Source of the DNA: Echinococcus granulosus
Lineage: Eukaryota; Platyhelminthes; Cestoda; Cyclophyllidea; Taeniidae
Length of the DNA: 64,000 nt
Assembly (NCBI RefSeq): GCF_000524195.1
Contig: NW_020170409.1
Span: 876,755-940,754 of the forward strand
Direction of reading: 5' to 3'
In this document: positions 13,249 to 23,864 of the stretch, in pieces
How the letters are laid out: each line of letters starts with the position of its first letter
Position numbering within the stretch: the first letter of the stretch is position 1
Notes under the pieces: generated by a model
Told to the model about the DNA's origin: nothing
The model's database searches: none
Seen by the model: the letters and a program-made list of their open reading frames with translations, nothing else
Position numbers and translations under genes: made by a program

Positions 13249-16200
13249 ATGCGCATTCCTCTCCGCAATCATACATCACAGCGTCCATTGTCTGGGACGG
13301 TTTTATTTGATCAATCAAAAAAGGAAGCCTCAACATTAGGCCAACATTTCAAGGAGTTAAATAGACGCTTAAAGTCTTCCTGGAAAGTTTTAATGTATGG
13401 CAAACAGCATGTGTAATTTAAATTCCAGTAATACAGACGAAGTAACAGATGAAAGAATCGAATCTGCAAAGGTCTTTGTTATTACAGGACCGACAGAAAA
13501 ATTCAGTGTTGACGAGGTAAACGCAAAATGCTCCGTATTTCAGAAATTATTAGCTCGAAGTTATAAACACATATTTGAACAAAGGTGGGTCAGTTCTAGT
13601 TTTGCTTGGTGAGAACGGTGAAAGCAAATATCCAACCAATATTAACTACCTGCTGGAGCAATATGGCATCTCAATTAATAATGGTAATTTCTTGGTAAGG
13701 TAACCACCTATTTTAGATTCGGTGGTTAGGACATCGTACTACAAATACTTCCACCCCAAAGAAGCCCTCATACCCAACGGCATAGTGAATAGGTGTGTTT
13801 AAAATGTCATGTGTGGTAGTAATGCTTCCATTTTTTGCATTCCTTCATTCCCACAGAATACTTCAAACATATGTACAGGATTGGTATTTATTCATGTACA
13901 TGTGCAAGTTGTCTTTCAGACCACTGATAACTGTGATCTTAATGTCATTCTCCTAAACACTTGGCCAACTATTGTTGCGTGCAACTGCATTGTACAGTTT
14001 CAAACCTATGCATTGTGTTATTTCGATAAGTCTTGTAATTTAGGAGGACCTGCTTGTCTTTTGTTATTGTCAATGTTCTCAATACATTCTGAGTGTTCCT
14101 TACGTTTCTTTACATGCGCTCCTATTCAAAAATTTGAGCTTCCAGTTCACCTGCATCCGCTTGATGGTGCCACAAGTTTGCTCGAATTGTTTGCCGTTAA
14201 CAAGTTGGAATGTACTCTCCTAAGCACCAATTATGAATGCGGTGGATCTCAGTCAGAGTATCCCACTGTAATAATTTATCTACGCCATTACCTCTAGGGC
14301 TATCGGCGAAGCCGCTGGGAAAACATCCGCCCATTCCGGTGGCGATGAAGTATGTCCTAAGCAGGCTCTTCAGTTTCTCTACGCCTTCGGTGCAACACTG
14401 AATGTCGTCAAGCCAGCAACGGTTTTGCTTTCCACTGGCAGTGTCGCTTTTCCTCTCAATCGGCCGGTTTGTGCCGTCTGTGAAATTGAGGTCGACCTCA
14501 CATTCTTACCGTTATCCGTTCTGCTTTGATTTCATTTATAAAGGTAGAAATAAACCCTGTTACATTTGCGGTTAGATAAACTTGCCGAAATCAACGTGTT
14601 GGCTGATCTGATAATTCCACTTTAGTGAGTTGTCTCATGCTTGCTTTTACTGGTCGATTAACTTCGCTACTTTGTAGTTACTTGTTTTGTTGTCTGCAAT
14701 GATAAGTCGAATGGTACTGAAGCAGATTTAAACCAAAATCCAAATTTGAAAGCCATCTCATTTTTGAAGCAGCGCACCTCTACTAAACTAAATATGCTCA
14801 TAGTCTCAAATGCTTTAGTAATTGTTATCACAAAATCTGCCTTATCCGACAAATCAAATGTATGGTTCTGATAGAATCCCAACGGCGGGTCCGGAAAACT
14901 GGCTGTTGTTGGGAGCATAGCAATGTTTACGGATGCCTACATAAACAAGGAAGACAATGCGAAGATCTTTGATGTCATCATCTCCTTCCTAACCTCGGAG
15001 ACATTCAAGTTAAACGTCATTGATGCTCAGGATCCGGAGATTGAGACATACTTCCAGATTCCTGATATTTCTACTCTGTCAAACAACTTAAAAGCCTGTC
15101 TGCAGGAGAGTGAAGAGATTCCACGCAACCTCGATGCTGTTTTTGATCAGAAGCTCTTTGCAATGGACATTTCCATGGTGCCAAAAGCTCTTGCGTGTGT
15201 GCTTGCCCCGATAAATGCGAGTTCTAATTTGCCCCTGAATGCCTGCATAAGTATTTGTGATAGAACTCACTGCTTACTTGTTATTCGGATGTGCTTGCAT
15301 TATCATTTGGCATATCATATTTGTGCTGTAGGGCCTACGAGAAGCTGCGAGTCAAACACGAACCACTCACCTTGATTACGCCCGAATTCGAAACGCCTCT
15401 GCCTCCATTGCAACCTGCGGTGAGTTATGCTGCCCCACATAAACTAACAACTTTTAGTGCGTCACAAATCCGTTTGTCTCTCTCCCAACGACCGTTGACG
15501 ATGCTGGCGACTAGGTGCTTTAAACTCACTTGTCCGTGATCTCTTCATAATTGGTTAGATTTATTGTAATGGCTTACTTTGGGTCACATGTCTTCCTTTC
15601 TGCAAGCTGGACTTGTTGGCGGTAAATGAGTAGGGTAGCCCTGACGTTCTGTGTCTTTGCTAGGTGTTCCCTCCTAACTTTCGTGAGTTAGGACCTCCGG
15701 CTCTGGAACTATTCGACCTTGATGAACATTTCTCTTCAGAGAAAACACGCTTAGCTCAAGAGGCCAATAAATGTAAGAATGGTTCATCTTTATCCCATCC
15801 TCAACTTGTCTACCATTGCAATGTCGCAGTGGTTAGTGCATAATTTTGGATTTGCAAGTTACATTGAGTGAAGACGAGGTGATAGGTTTTCGGACAAGTT
15901 AGCAGAACACCTCCATTTGCTAGGTACAGAAGACGATCTAGAATACTTCATTTTGCACTGCGGAGAGGTTTGTGGGATTGCTCAAAAGCTGCCGCAATCG
16001 CAACGAAAGGCTCGAAACATCCTTGAACTCACCCTCATGGAGCTAGTTGAGTTTAAAAAGATGCACTCGGTGAGTCAACAATATTCTGTCCACGGACTAG
16101 ACTTGCATCTGGTTCTTATGAAAGCCCAAACTAAGCACCTCATCTGCTTCCTCAAAGGAGGTCTTATTTGATCGACATGGTACTGTTCTTAGCCTTGTAG

Positions 16201-16260
16201 GCTCTGGTAACACCTGTTTTCCTTCTCACTTAGGATAATGATGAAATCTCATCGTGGTGA
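13249..16260 (+). CDS. IFT52: IFT52, intraflagellar transport complex B subunit (multi-exon)
   Basis: IFT52 is a core IFT-B1 subunit of cilia, with an N-terminal GIFT domain and a C-terminal part that binds IFT46. Exons by splice phase: 13249-13394, 13429-13516, an uncertain mini-exon between 13517 and 13559, 13585-13683, 13717-13792, 14298-14490, 14875-15194, 15332-15419, 15664-15772, 15924-16069, 16234-16260 (stop TGA). All other joins keep frame. Recognisable blocks are VFVITGPTEKFSVDE, LGENGE, TNINYLLEQYGI, YKYFHPKEAL, FLYAFGATLNVVKPA, LSTGSVAFPLNRP, LKACLQESEEIPR, VKHEPL, FETPLPPLQPA, ELFDLDEHFSSEK and CTEDDLEYF. The model gives about 435 residues; human IFT52 has 437. The start ATG at 13249 is the first in frame. 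The junctions at 13517-13584 remain ambiguous (one or two introns of about 25-27 bp). Confidence 0.93.
13395..13428 (+). other. 34-bp intron in IFT52
   Basis: GTATGG...TTCCAG interrupts the frame between the codons for SSWKVL and TDEVTDE; its removal restores the IFT52 protein match. An intron of this size is near the minimum known in animals but typical of the small-intron class of parasitic flatworms. Confidence 0.85.
13684..13716 (+). other. 33-bp intron in IFT52
   Basis: GTAATTT...TTTTAG separates the codons for YGISINN and SVVRTSYYKYFHPK. Both flanks match IFT52 and the split codon encodes Asp, so this ultra-short intron is well supported. Confidence 0.9.
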
Positions 16261-16376
16261 TTTCACTCTGACGGGTTGGTCATTCTTTTGACGTTTGATG
16301 TGTTATACGATGCTGTGGATGCGTGCCTAGTAGAATCATTAATGCTTTTGTCAGATAAACGAGTGTAAAATACGTG

Positions 16377-16386
16377 AATAAATAAA
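16377..16386 (+). promoter_or_regulatory. polyadenylation signal of IFT52
   Basis: Two overlapping AATAAA hexamers (16377-16382 and 16381-16386) lie about 117 bases after the IFT52 stop codon, a suitable distance for the 3' end. Confidence 0.6.
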
Positions 16387-17321
16387 GTTCTTGCATGGTG
16401 TTCTTTCATTGGCCGGGTTGTTGAGACAATGATGAGGAGATGGCTTCCTTAAATAAATATGATGATTTTGATTTTCAATATTTGTCATATAAGAAACTTG
16501 ATGGATTTGAATTCCACTCTGCAACTTGAATGCAGCAGTGTGAATGGGCAATAAATCAGATTGCTACTGACTACATTGCGAGTAGCACTTGGTCCAGGCT
16601 TTACTTGGTCCAAGGACAACTATACGTTAGGTACTTGCTTTCAAAGTGGTGTGGTGAACTCAATCATTATGCAGTGAATTTCTCTTGGAAGCAGCGCCTG
16701 ATATACCATCACGGCTCTCGACGTCATTTAGTATTTGCTGGAGATACAAAGGCCAAATTTGATCACCTAGAACACCAAGCTGTTTATGTAGTAAGTCAGC
16801 ACCGCAACGATCTGCTATCCTCGTACATTTCTTGATTGGCTTGAGGCAGACGGCTTAACCATTCCGGTCAGAAAGTTAGAAGTTACTGTTCGAAACCCAA
16901 TTCGGCTGCAAAGAATTCACCGAGAAAAGAGAAAGTCACCTTTCCAAGGAAAATAGCTCACAAACTGGTTTTAGGAAGGGAAAACTGAAGACCAGTTGAA
17001 ACGATAAAATGTGCATTCGTCTCATCTAATTCAATTCTCAGGCAACAAATGCATTTCATGAAGTGAGAAGAGTATTTGTGTTAAACCATGTCAGCGCATC
17101 TCCATCCCATTATCTATTGCTAGACAGTCACCAGCTAGTGAGCCTTAAAATGCCTATAGGTTTGTGGATGGAAATGGTCAACAACTACTAAATTTTACAA
17201 GTAAAATTCGTCTTGCAGTCCGCTATTTTGGATCCTAATCTAGAATAGATCCCTCAATGAACGCTAGGCATGTGGAAATAGCAAACAAAGCATTGAATTA
17301 AGAATATGAAACATTAACAGC
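16387..17321. other. intergenic region, nothing recognised
   Basis: This stretch lies between the 3' ends of two convergent genes. An open frame at 16530-16835 (plus) has no recognisable features and I do not call it a gene. Confidence 0.5.
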
Positions 17322-17594
17322 TCAAAAATCATCAGGATCATCTTCGTTTTCGCCCACTTCCTCTTCCCCCTCTTCCCCCTCCTCCCCCTCCTCCTCCACC
17401 TCGGGGATTCTGGTAATGCGGGAGGTGGCGATATGGCTCCGGTAAGTGCCACCCTTCCCCTCCTCTGCTGCTGTTTTCGCCAATTCAATGCCTTTCGTCA
17501 AGGCGTTCGCCTCTGCCAGTACCTCTGCAAGGGCCCTGTCCACTCCCTCTCGTCCTGAATCCACCTCTCTATTCTGCAACGTGGCGACACACAT
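17322..17594 (-). CDS. small protein or terminal exon with strongly acidic C-terminus, unknown function
   Basis: I do not recognise this gene. From an ATG at 17594 the frame encodes 90 residues: a predicted helical, Ala/Glu-rich segment (DRALAEVLAEANALTKGIEL), a basic-polar stretch with YRSHIATSRITRIPE, then an almost purely Glu/Gly tail ending EDDPDDF and a TGA stop. It is more GC-rich than the flanking DNA, which favours real coding. A TTGCAG acceptor occurs just inside the 5' end, so it may instead be the last exon (from about 17576) of a longer minus-strand gene running towards the N gap at 17807. Acidic tails of this kind occur in chromatin, chaperone and scaffold proteins, but nothing identifies a family. 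Confidence 0.5.
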   Translation of the reverse strand: MCVATLQNREVDSGREGVDRALAEVLAEANALTKGIELAKTAAEEGKGGTYRSHIATSRITRIPEVEEEGEEGEEGEEEVGENEDDPDDF

Positions 17595-18292
17595 TGTGGA
17601 TTAACAGCTGCAGTCTCGCTACCTGGACAACTAATTAACCGGCCAACTCAACATTAGAATTGTAACGCGTTCAGTCAGCGAACTCTTGTGTGCAACCGGC
17701 TTACTGCTTTCAACGCTGATGAATTATTAAACACAGCCGTTCTAAAGGGATCAGCACTGATGCCGCCACCTGCTGCCTCGCCATGGGCACCAGCTAGGGC
17801 ACGACCNNNNNNNNNNNNNNNNNNNNNNNNNNNNNNNNNNNNNNNNNNNNNNNNNNNNNNNNNNNNNNNNNNNNNNNNNNNNNNNNNNNNNNNNNNNNNN
17901 NNNNNNGAGCAGAATTTGATGACACCTAATGCCACTTGGGAACTGTTTGGTTTTTATCCAAGGTTCCTGTAGCACATGTGCTGAGGGTGACAAGTGCTAC
18001 TTCCTTTTTTAGGCTTCTTCCATGCGACCTGTATCTCATTGCTTTTCTCTCCATCAGCTGTGAATCCACTGGTGATGAACTTTGGGAGTAGATTGTCTTT
18101 GAAAGGACAAGTCCTACTATATAAAACAATGAACATGCCCTGTAGGTGAATTTCTGACAAGCTTCATTGAATCCATATCAAGACCAGCAAACCCAAGGTT
18201 AAGACTCCATCAAAGCACACAGTAAACAGTCCGATGGTAATAACACCATGTGTACATTGCATTTGGCTTCGTGGATCCCGCATGCCTCATCC
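17595..18292. other. no gene recognised; contains the scaffold gap
   Basis: About 700 bases with no supportable coding exon on either strand. The 5' part of the minus-strand gene at 17322-17594 and the missing 5' exons of the plus-strand Ig gene could both involve this stretch and the unknown sequence in the gap. Confidence 0.5.
17807..17906. other. assembly gap (100 N)
   Basis: Exactly 100 N characters, the conventional placeholder for a gap of unknown size in a scaffold. Missing 5' exons of the plus-strand Ig gene could lie in it. Confidence 0.98.
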
Positions 18293-18441
18293 CTCATAAG
18301 TCTCGTCGCAGTTTAGTGCCGCACTCCGATTTCATTCGCCTCAACGGGCGAAATTACCACTGGGTCATCATGACAATTTTCCCACTTAAGCCCAGTCACC
18401 TCCTGAAAGCATCCACCGTCATGCCTAAGCACTGCATGTAG
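18293..18441 (+). CDS. candidate FN3-like exon fragment
   Basis: A plus-strand open stretch follows a CGTCGCAG-type acceptor near 18310 and ends at a TAG (18439-18441). It encodes NGRNYHWVIMTIFPLKPSHL, whose N-Y-x(3-6)-T-I-x-P pattern resembles the C-terminal halves of the FN3-like domains on the minus strand (NYTITIIPQ at 38.2 kb, NYAFTMTIPF at 30.4 kb). It may be a terminal exon or relic of an FN3-like gene lying upstream of the plus-strand Ig gene, mirroring the minus-strand order. Evidence is short-motif similarity only. Confidence 0.3.
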
Positions 18442-19554
18442 TCCCATGATTTAGTGTAGGAGAGTTGCCATTAAGACGGCGAATACATATTCACGTTACC
18501 ACATAGGAGGTCAACATTTGTTCCACCAGCCCCCGCCAGAAGCCACAAATGCTGAGAGAGTGCACAGCCTTATTCTAATGTCTGGACTGGGTGTTGAATA
18601 AAGTCTTACAATTTCGCCTCTTTTGTTTGGGTGTAAGTGAGGCACAATTCACGAGTCTCCACAATCAAGTCATTTAATGGCTGGTAAAATAGAAGTCACC
18701 TACGAACCTGCTTCTTCCTGCCTCAGTGGTCACGCCTCGCCCAATTGCAAAACAAAAGAAAGCAGAAAAGTTGTTGAAAGCTTCTTGTTATCTTTCATGG
18801 ACGCTGCTAAATGAGAAAATCCCACTAAACCAATTTGGGGTGAGATAATGCTAGAATTGCCAAAACTTCACTTGGTTTCGGTGACGAAAGTCTGGAACCT
18901 GACGGTTCAAGTGTGGGCGTTACATCAGAACATCATGTAGTTTTCGACTCCCAACATTGCATTTCCTCCTCCGGTTCCGAACTGCCGCCTGATCGCCCAG
19001 TCAAACGCCCCCGAAATGGGAGGCGATCAAATTATGCACTGGTCTCATGCCATATGGAGTTCGATATAACGTCCAATAATTGACATGCACTTGAGGCCCT
19101 CAGCTTTCAAACAGAACGTCGATGCGAATTTCGGTACTCGTCAAATGCTTGATCTTACACGTTAGTTAGAGACTGCTTTCACGGTGCCTTCGCTTTTTAC
19201 CTTACAATGGCGAAATAATGAGGCATTCACTACTAGTGGCTCGAGCCGCCTTTAACTACTGCCCCTCCTTTCATCGTCGTCCAGAACTCATTAATCTACT
19301 TCCTCTTCATCATTAAATAATTACCTGAATAATTCAGGTGGTACTTATGCGAAAGGCGAGCATTTCTTTCCCCTTCTCCGGATTAGGTTCCATGTCAAGT
19401 GTTGCATTCTAGATTTTCAAGTGGAAATATTGGAGAGAGTGCGCATTTATTTAGCATCCGTGTGATAACACAGGTCATTTTGATGGCGACTCCTTGAGAC
19501 GAAATAAAATTGAGGCAGGAGTAATTAAATCACCTTCATTTCTCTCGTTCGCAG
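18442..19554. other. no gene recognised
   Basis: About 1.1 kb upstream of the first plus-strand Ig exon. By analogy with the minus-strand paralogue, exons for a signal peptide and first Ig domains should lie here or further left, but I could not find them. Confidence 0.5.
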
Positions 19555-22500
19555 TCTACTATCCCTCCTTGAGCCTGTCAACCAGCGAGGTTACTGTAGC
19601 CAGTGGAAGAAGTGCGTTTGAGATCACGTGCACATCGGTCACCTGTGCAGGATCATGCCAGCCCCCGGGTGAGGTAGAGACATGTCAGAATTTAATGCTC
19701 CTCCGCACACAAATCCACGGCGGTCCCACGACCCTCGTGGCTCAGCGAGGCCAACTGGAACCTCTTTGGGCAGATGTCCTCGGCGATCTCAAGGTCCTCG
19801 TGGACGAGGAATCAAAAATGGTGGTGAGGATACCGAGAAGTAGGTTCTTTCACATCCCCTGACAAATTGTATGTATCACTTGTGACTCCTTGCACGACTT
19901 TTAAATCCAAATGTCTTCTTTTCCACCATTTATCACAAAAGCATAATTTGACAGCTTTAAATTAACTTATTGAAGCAAATTTCACTATTCAGTGATTGCA
20001 AGACAATACGACTAAAGAGTACTTCAAAACAAATGCTTCCTTCATGAAGACCAAATTATGGTCGTTGTGCTTCACTTTGAATACGCCATTTGTGGAAACC
20101 TCGGAAACATGTTTTCCAATTGCCAAGGTTGCTACTCACTAATGCACGAACTTCCACTTTCGTGAACGTGTTCTCGACAAAACTTCATTCTACCACCTTA
20201 TTTTACTCAAAAATACAAAAAACATTGTAAAGGAGTATTACAATTTACCGTGTTCGATGTGGTCAGGTTACTCAGGTTGTCGCACGAATGCCACTACCAG
20301 CAGTTCGTATTCGCTGGTGAAACAGTAGCCTGAGTTTAATAACAATCCTGAGGAAGTATGACCTCTGATGGTGTTACCAACGATGCTCCCTAAAACGACA
20401 GACTAGGGAAAGCTGACGAGGAATATTTCTCTGCTACTCAAGTTGCCACAAATGTGATGAGCCTTTTGTTGTGCAGCACACACGTATGCGGGCCAGTACC
20501 AATGCGGCTGCGAAGCCACCGACGCCACCGGAACTATTATTCTCTCGGTTCCAACTACGTTCAGGAGTACCGACTTTCTCACGGGTAGGTCCGAATTGCG
20601 TCTGCATTAGGTATAACTCGTAAAAGGTTAACGTAAATGAGCCTTCAGTTGAGGCGTTTATCAGTCAACTAGTTTAAACAAATGCAGGTCAGCTTTTGGG
20701 ATCAAACTCTTTTAAATAAAGGTCAAATCGGAAGTTTGGAACGGACCCTAAAACCTGTGACTTGGTTGCTTGGTTTTTAAATAAAAAATCCCGGTTGAAG
20801 TAAACAGGATGTGCAGTACCTTTGCGGGGCTTATAATACATCGGGGTATGGCATGTTCACCTCCTGCGTCGCATATATGCGACGCGTGCTCTTTATCAGA
20901 CGTGGAAGAAGGAGTTGTGGGGAAACTAATTGGGTCGTAATAAAAACGGAATATGCATATAATGTTTTTGAAGGTTATAATCTTAGGCAAGACATGTTTG
21001 TGAATTGTGGTGCCCGATTCTCCACAGAGGTCTAGCAACGAATGGTCTTGTGTTCTGCTCTCTCTTGTCAATATACCCTCAACGAAATTACTTCGCCCAT
21101 TCCAGTTCTTCAAAATGTGGTAAATCTGAGTTTGCTGGGACTCGTTATTGGTATTTTTCGATTGTAATGTGGAGAACTTGTTGATTTGGAGAACTGGAAG
21201 AGAACACGAAAAGTGGTACAATAGTTTAGAATGTGGCCGCTGACCCACTTTGCAGCAGCAGTTACGGTCCCGCTTCGCAACTTGCCTGAGGACAACATAA
21301 TACTGGGGCAGAATATGCATATTTGAAGTGCAGAAGTGGTTTGGGCTACTGGCATGACCCGGAGGCCAGCCCACCCAGCGAAGCCACAATGTCGGAGACC
21401 TAAATTGGCCCCTTCACCAGAAAACAAGGAAATTTCATGGTGGATGCAGTAAATCTTCCCAGTCGTGATGCAAGTCAGGGGAGAATTTGTGAAGCAATGA
21501 TGACTCACCAAGGGGATTCCTAATCAAAATACCCCTCAGAAGGGCCTATTCCTGCATTGTTCGTGCAGTGAGCTTCTCGTTGGTAGCAAATTTGGGAAGG
21601 CAGAGCATAAGGAATGCTTGAGAGTGATTGCATCCCTTGGAATGCCCTTAGTTGTGTCTGTTTGGCTAAACGATAAATAGCTTTTTTGATTTCAATTAAA
21701 TTCGAAAGGCTTGCATAAGTTACACCGGTCCAAAGGTTATTTTAGTATCCGTAAGGAAACTCTAACAAATTCATTTGGAAAAGTTTACCCAAATTGGACG
21801 AATCCGGTGCTTAATCGGTGGATATGCTCTGAAGGCCGGGGATCCTCGACCAGTGATAAGGTTATAAGCTGCAAACTGCTTTTGCGAAAAGTCAAAATTA
21901 CTTATTGCAACGAGCTTGCAGTTGGAAGCTAGTTCTTTATTCTGCTCTCTCTTCTTTTGCCTGGTTGAATTGCCAATGCATCTACTCGCCTTCTGATTGT
22001 CCCACCTGCCATATTCGCATGGCCAGATTCATTTTGCGACAACAGATGCCTCTCTTTACCAGCAGCATTAATCCAGTTGACAGGTTGACAGATTCCTTGA
22101 GTCGTTTGTGAGGAAGGCATTCCACGAGTCCTTACAGATGCCTTCACCACCAACGTGTACCACAGACACCTACAAGCCCCAAGTTTGCAAAGAATTTGAC
22201 AAAACAATGGCCCATTGCTGCAATAGATGACAGGAAGAACGCATTCATGGGTGCATTTGTATTTCCATTCAGAGGCCATTTTCCAACGCAACTACACGGT
22301 TGTGTACAGAGGGAAGCAGCAGTACCTGAGAGATGGTGGTGGTGGAGTGATTGAGCTGGCCACCGAGGGTAAGGGCGCTTTCTTCCACATGATGGCAAGT
22401 GGAATCACCTTGGCGCCTAATCTAAGAACCAGGGTTGAGTGGAGTGAGGAGGGCAAACGCAAGACCCACGAGACTGTGGTAAGCATTCTTGAAGTTGTCC

Positions 22501-23294
22501 AAAGTAATGCAGCACATTCCTTGGCATAATTGGGTTGCGTGAGCATGCCAACATGGTGCAGTGGAGAAATGGTATGGTGCGTGAAGAACATGCGTTAAAT
22601 TATTTTAATTTTGTGCAGGAAACAAGGCATTCAATGCAAAGTGGAAAAGTGTTTCAGATGGCATTTGCAGAGGGGGCGTTAAGCAGAGAAGAGTTGTTTT
22701 TGTATTACACTTTAGGCAGCCATCCGAAGCTTCCATTGAGTTAAAAATACCAGCACAATTGAAAGGCGTGGGTTTCCTTCTTCTGCTGATTAACTCGCCT
22801 GTCAAATGTGTGGTTAATTTTTTGGGATCCTATGCAGCAAACAAGGGTCTTTCAGGACTAGTTTTGTAGGGTATCTCCTTGGATTTTGCAGTTAAACTTT
22901 TTAAAACATCACTCCTCCTATTCTAGCATTATGCTCTCTCATTTTTGGTAATCATTTTGCTTCCACACCTAGATTTGGCGTGTAAGTCTCACATTCCAAA
23001 ATGTTGTCTCTACTAGCTACGCATGCGATGTTGGCAGGAAATTTTGTAACGACTTATTTGCTGCGTGTCTGCTATCGCACTCACCGAGCCGTCTCTTTCC
23101 ACAGTACTCGAGGGAGGAAAGGGTGAAACTGTATCCGGACGTTGAAGCCCTGACCAACTGGACAGAATTGGCAAATCGTGTGCAGGCACGTGCCGTCTAT
23201 CCGGATGCAAGGGAAAATGAGACGGTGATTTATCGATGGAGTCTGTCCAATCAAATGCCCGGTTCTGATGTTACCGATGTGTTTCATCTAGTCG
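19555..23294 (+). CDS. immunoglobulin-domain surface protein, four exons, 5'-incomplete
   Basis: Four exons splice in frame: 19555-19839, 20477-20584, 22273-22478 and 23105-23294 (phases 1-1, 1-1, 1-0, 0-1). The first two make one Ig-fold domain: Cys in FEITCTSVTC, then the F-strand signature THTYAGQYQCGCEATDATG. The third and fourth make a second, divergent Ig-like module (RVEWSEEG; YPDVEALTNW; YRWSLSNQM). Several N-x-S/T sequons suggest an extracellular protein. No signal peptide exon was found, so the 5' end is missing or in the gap. Exons three and four match the phases of the last Ig exons of the minus-strand gene at 31728-36971 and share residues (P-D/N-x4-5-NW...Y-P/S-D/P), so I infer paralogy. 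The last exon could also read through its GTAAGT donor to a stop at 23605. Confidence 0.62.
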
Positions 23295-23301
23295 GTAAGT
23301 T

Positions 23302-23718
23302 GTTCACAAGAGCCGAAATGGAAATAACTTTAACCATCGCGAAGTGCATTTGCTTCCTCCGCAACCTCCTGATACTGAATTTATGCACCCATCACAGAGT
23401 TCAAGCAATACCTGACCTGAGAATACTAAGCTCTAACAATTTGACAGTTCGGCCAAACCATCCTGAAAGAGCTCACTTTACGGCACTAGCAGTGCCGGAA
23501 TGCTGCACGATGTCACCTTGCTCAACGTATGCTCACCTTTCCACAACACAAATGCTCATCTTTGGAATCGGTGGGTGTGTTGAGGTCAACAATCCCACAG
23601 ATTGATACCTCTCACGTTCACTTTTGCTTCAGGTTACGCGTTGATCAGGCATCCAGAGTCTAGCTTTTAATGTTGTGTCCAGCTGTTTAATAGACTGTGG
23701 AGCATGCATAACTGGCGT
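23302..23718 (-). repeat. repeat R1, copy B (intronic, inverted relative to copy A)
   Basis: The reverse complement aligns with 31984-32400 over about 420 bp with indels. Shared blocks include GATGCCTGATCAACG, GAACGTGAGAGGTATCA, TTTGGCCGAACT, ATAAATTCAGTA and GATGGTTAAAGT. It begins almost at the splice donor of the exon ending at 23294. It has the same position and same relative orientation in the paralogous minus-strand gene, so it may be inherited intron sequence rather than an independent insertion. Confidence 0.8.
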
Positions 23719-23751
23719 AAACTGGAACCTTTGGTAAAACCAACCACGTAG

Positions 23752-23864
23752 GAGATGGTCACGAAGACACTGCTTTTATTACTGACTTTGAAGCCTTTGC
23801 ACCATCCAAATGCCCTACCGTTGTGTGGCTGCTCAGTATGCCATCGCCGCATTGTGCGGTTTGA
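23752..23864 (+). CDS. candidate terminal exon of plus-strand Ig gene
   Basis: After an ACGTAG acceptor, a phase-compatible frame (two bases completing a codon) runs 37 codons to TGA at 23862-23864 and ends in PTVVWLLSMPSPHCAV. The paralogous gene has its GPI-signal exon in the same place just past repeat R1, ending TVAFVLLLLIFAAFHFV. The hydrophobic tail here is weaker, interrupted by polar residues, so the exon may be degenerate or wrongly called. Confidence 0.3.

Noticed and set aside
13809..14297. 162-codon plus-strand open frame
   Set aside because: It lies in the IFT52 intron 13793-14297, begins without relation to neighbouring exons and shows no recognisable domain.
17264..17488. Arg-rich minus-strand frame overlapping the acidic protein
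   Set aside because: It is the frame-shifted reading of the GAG/GGG repeats that encode the Glu/Gly tail.
20748..21511. Long minus-strand open frames of 213 and 133 codons
   Set aside because: They overlap each other in different frames, lie in an intron of the plus-strand Ig gene, and have no domain, reverse-transcriptase or transposase motif.
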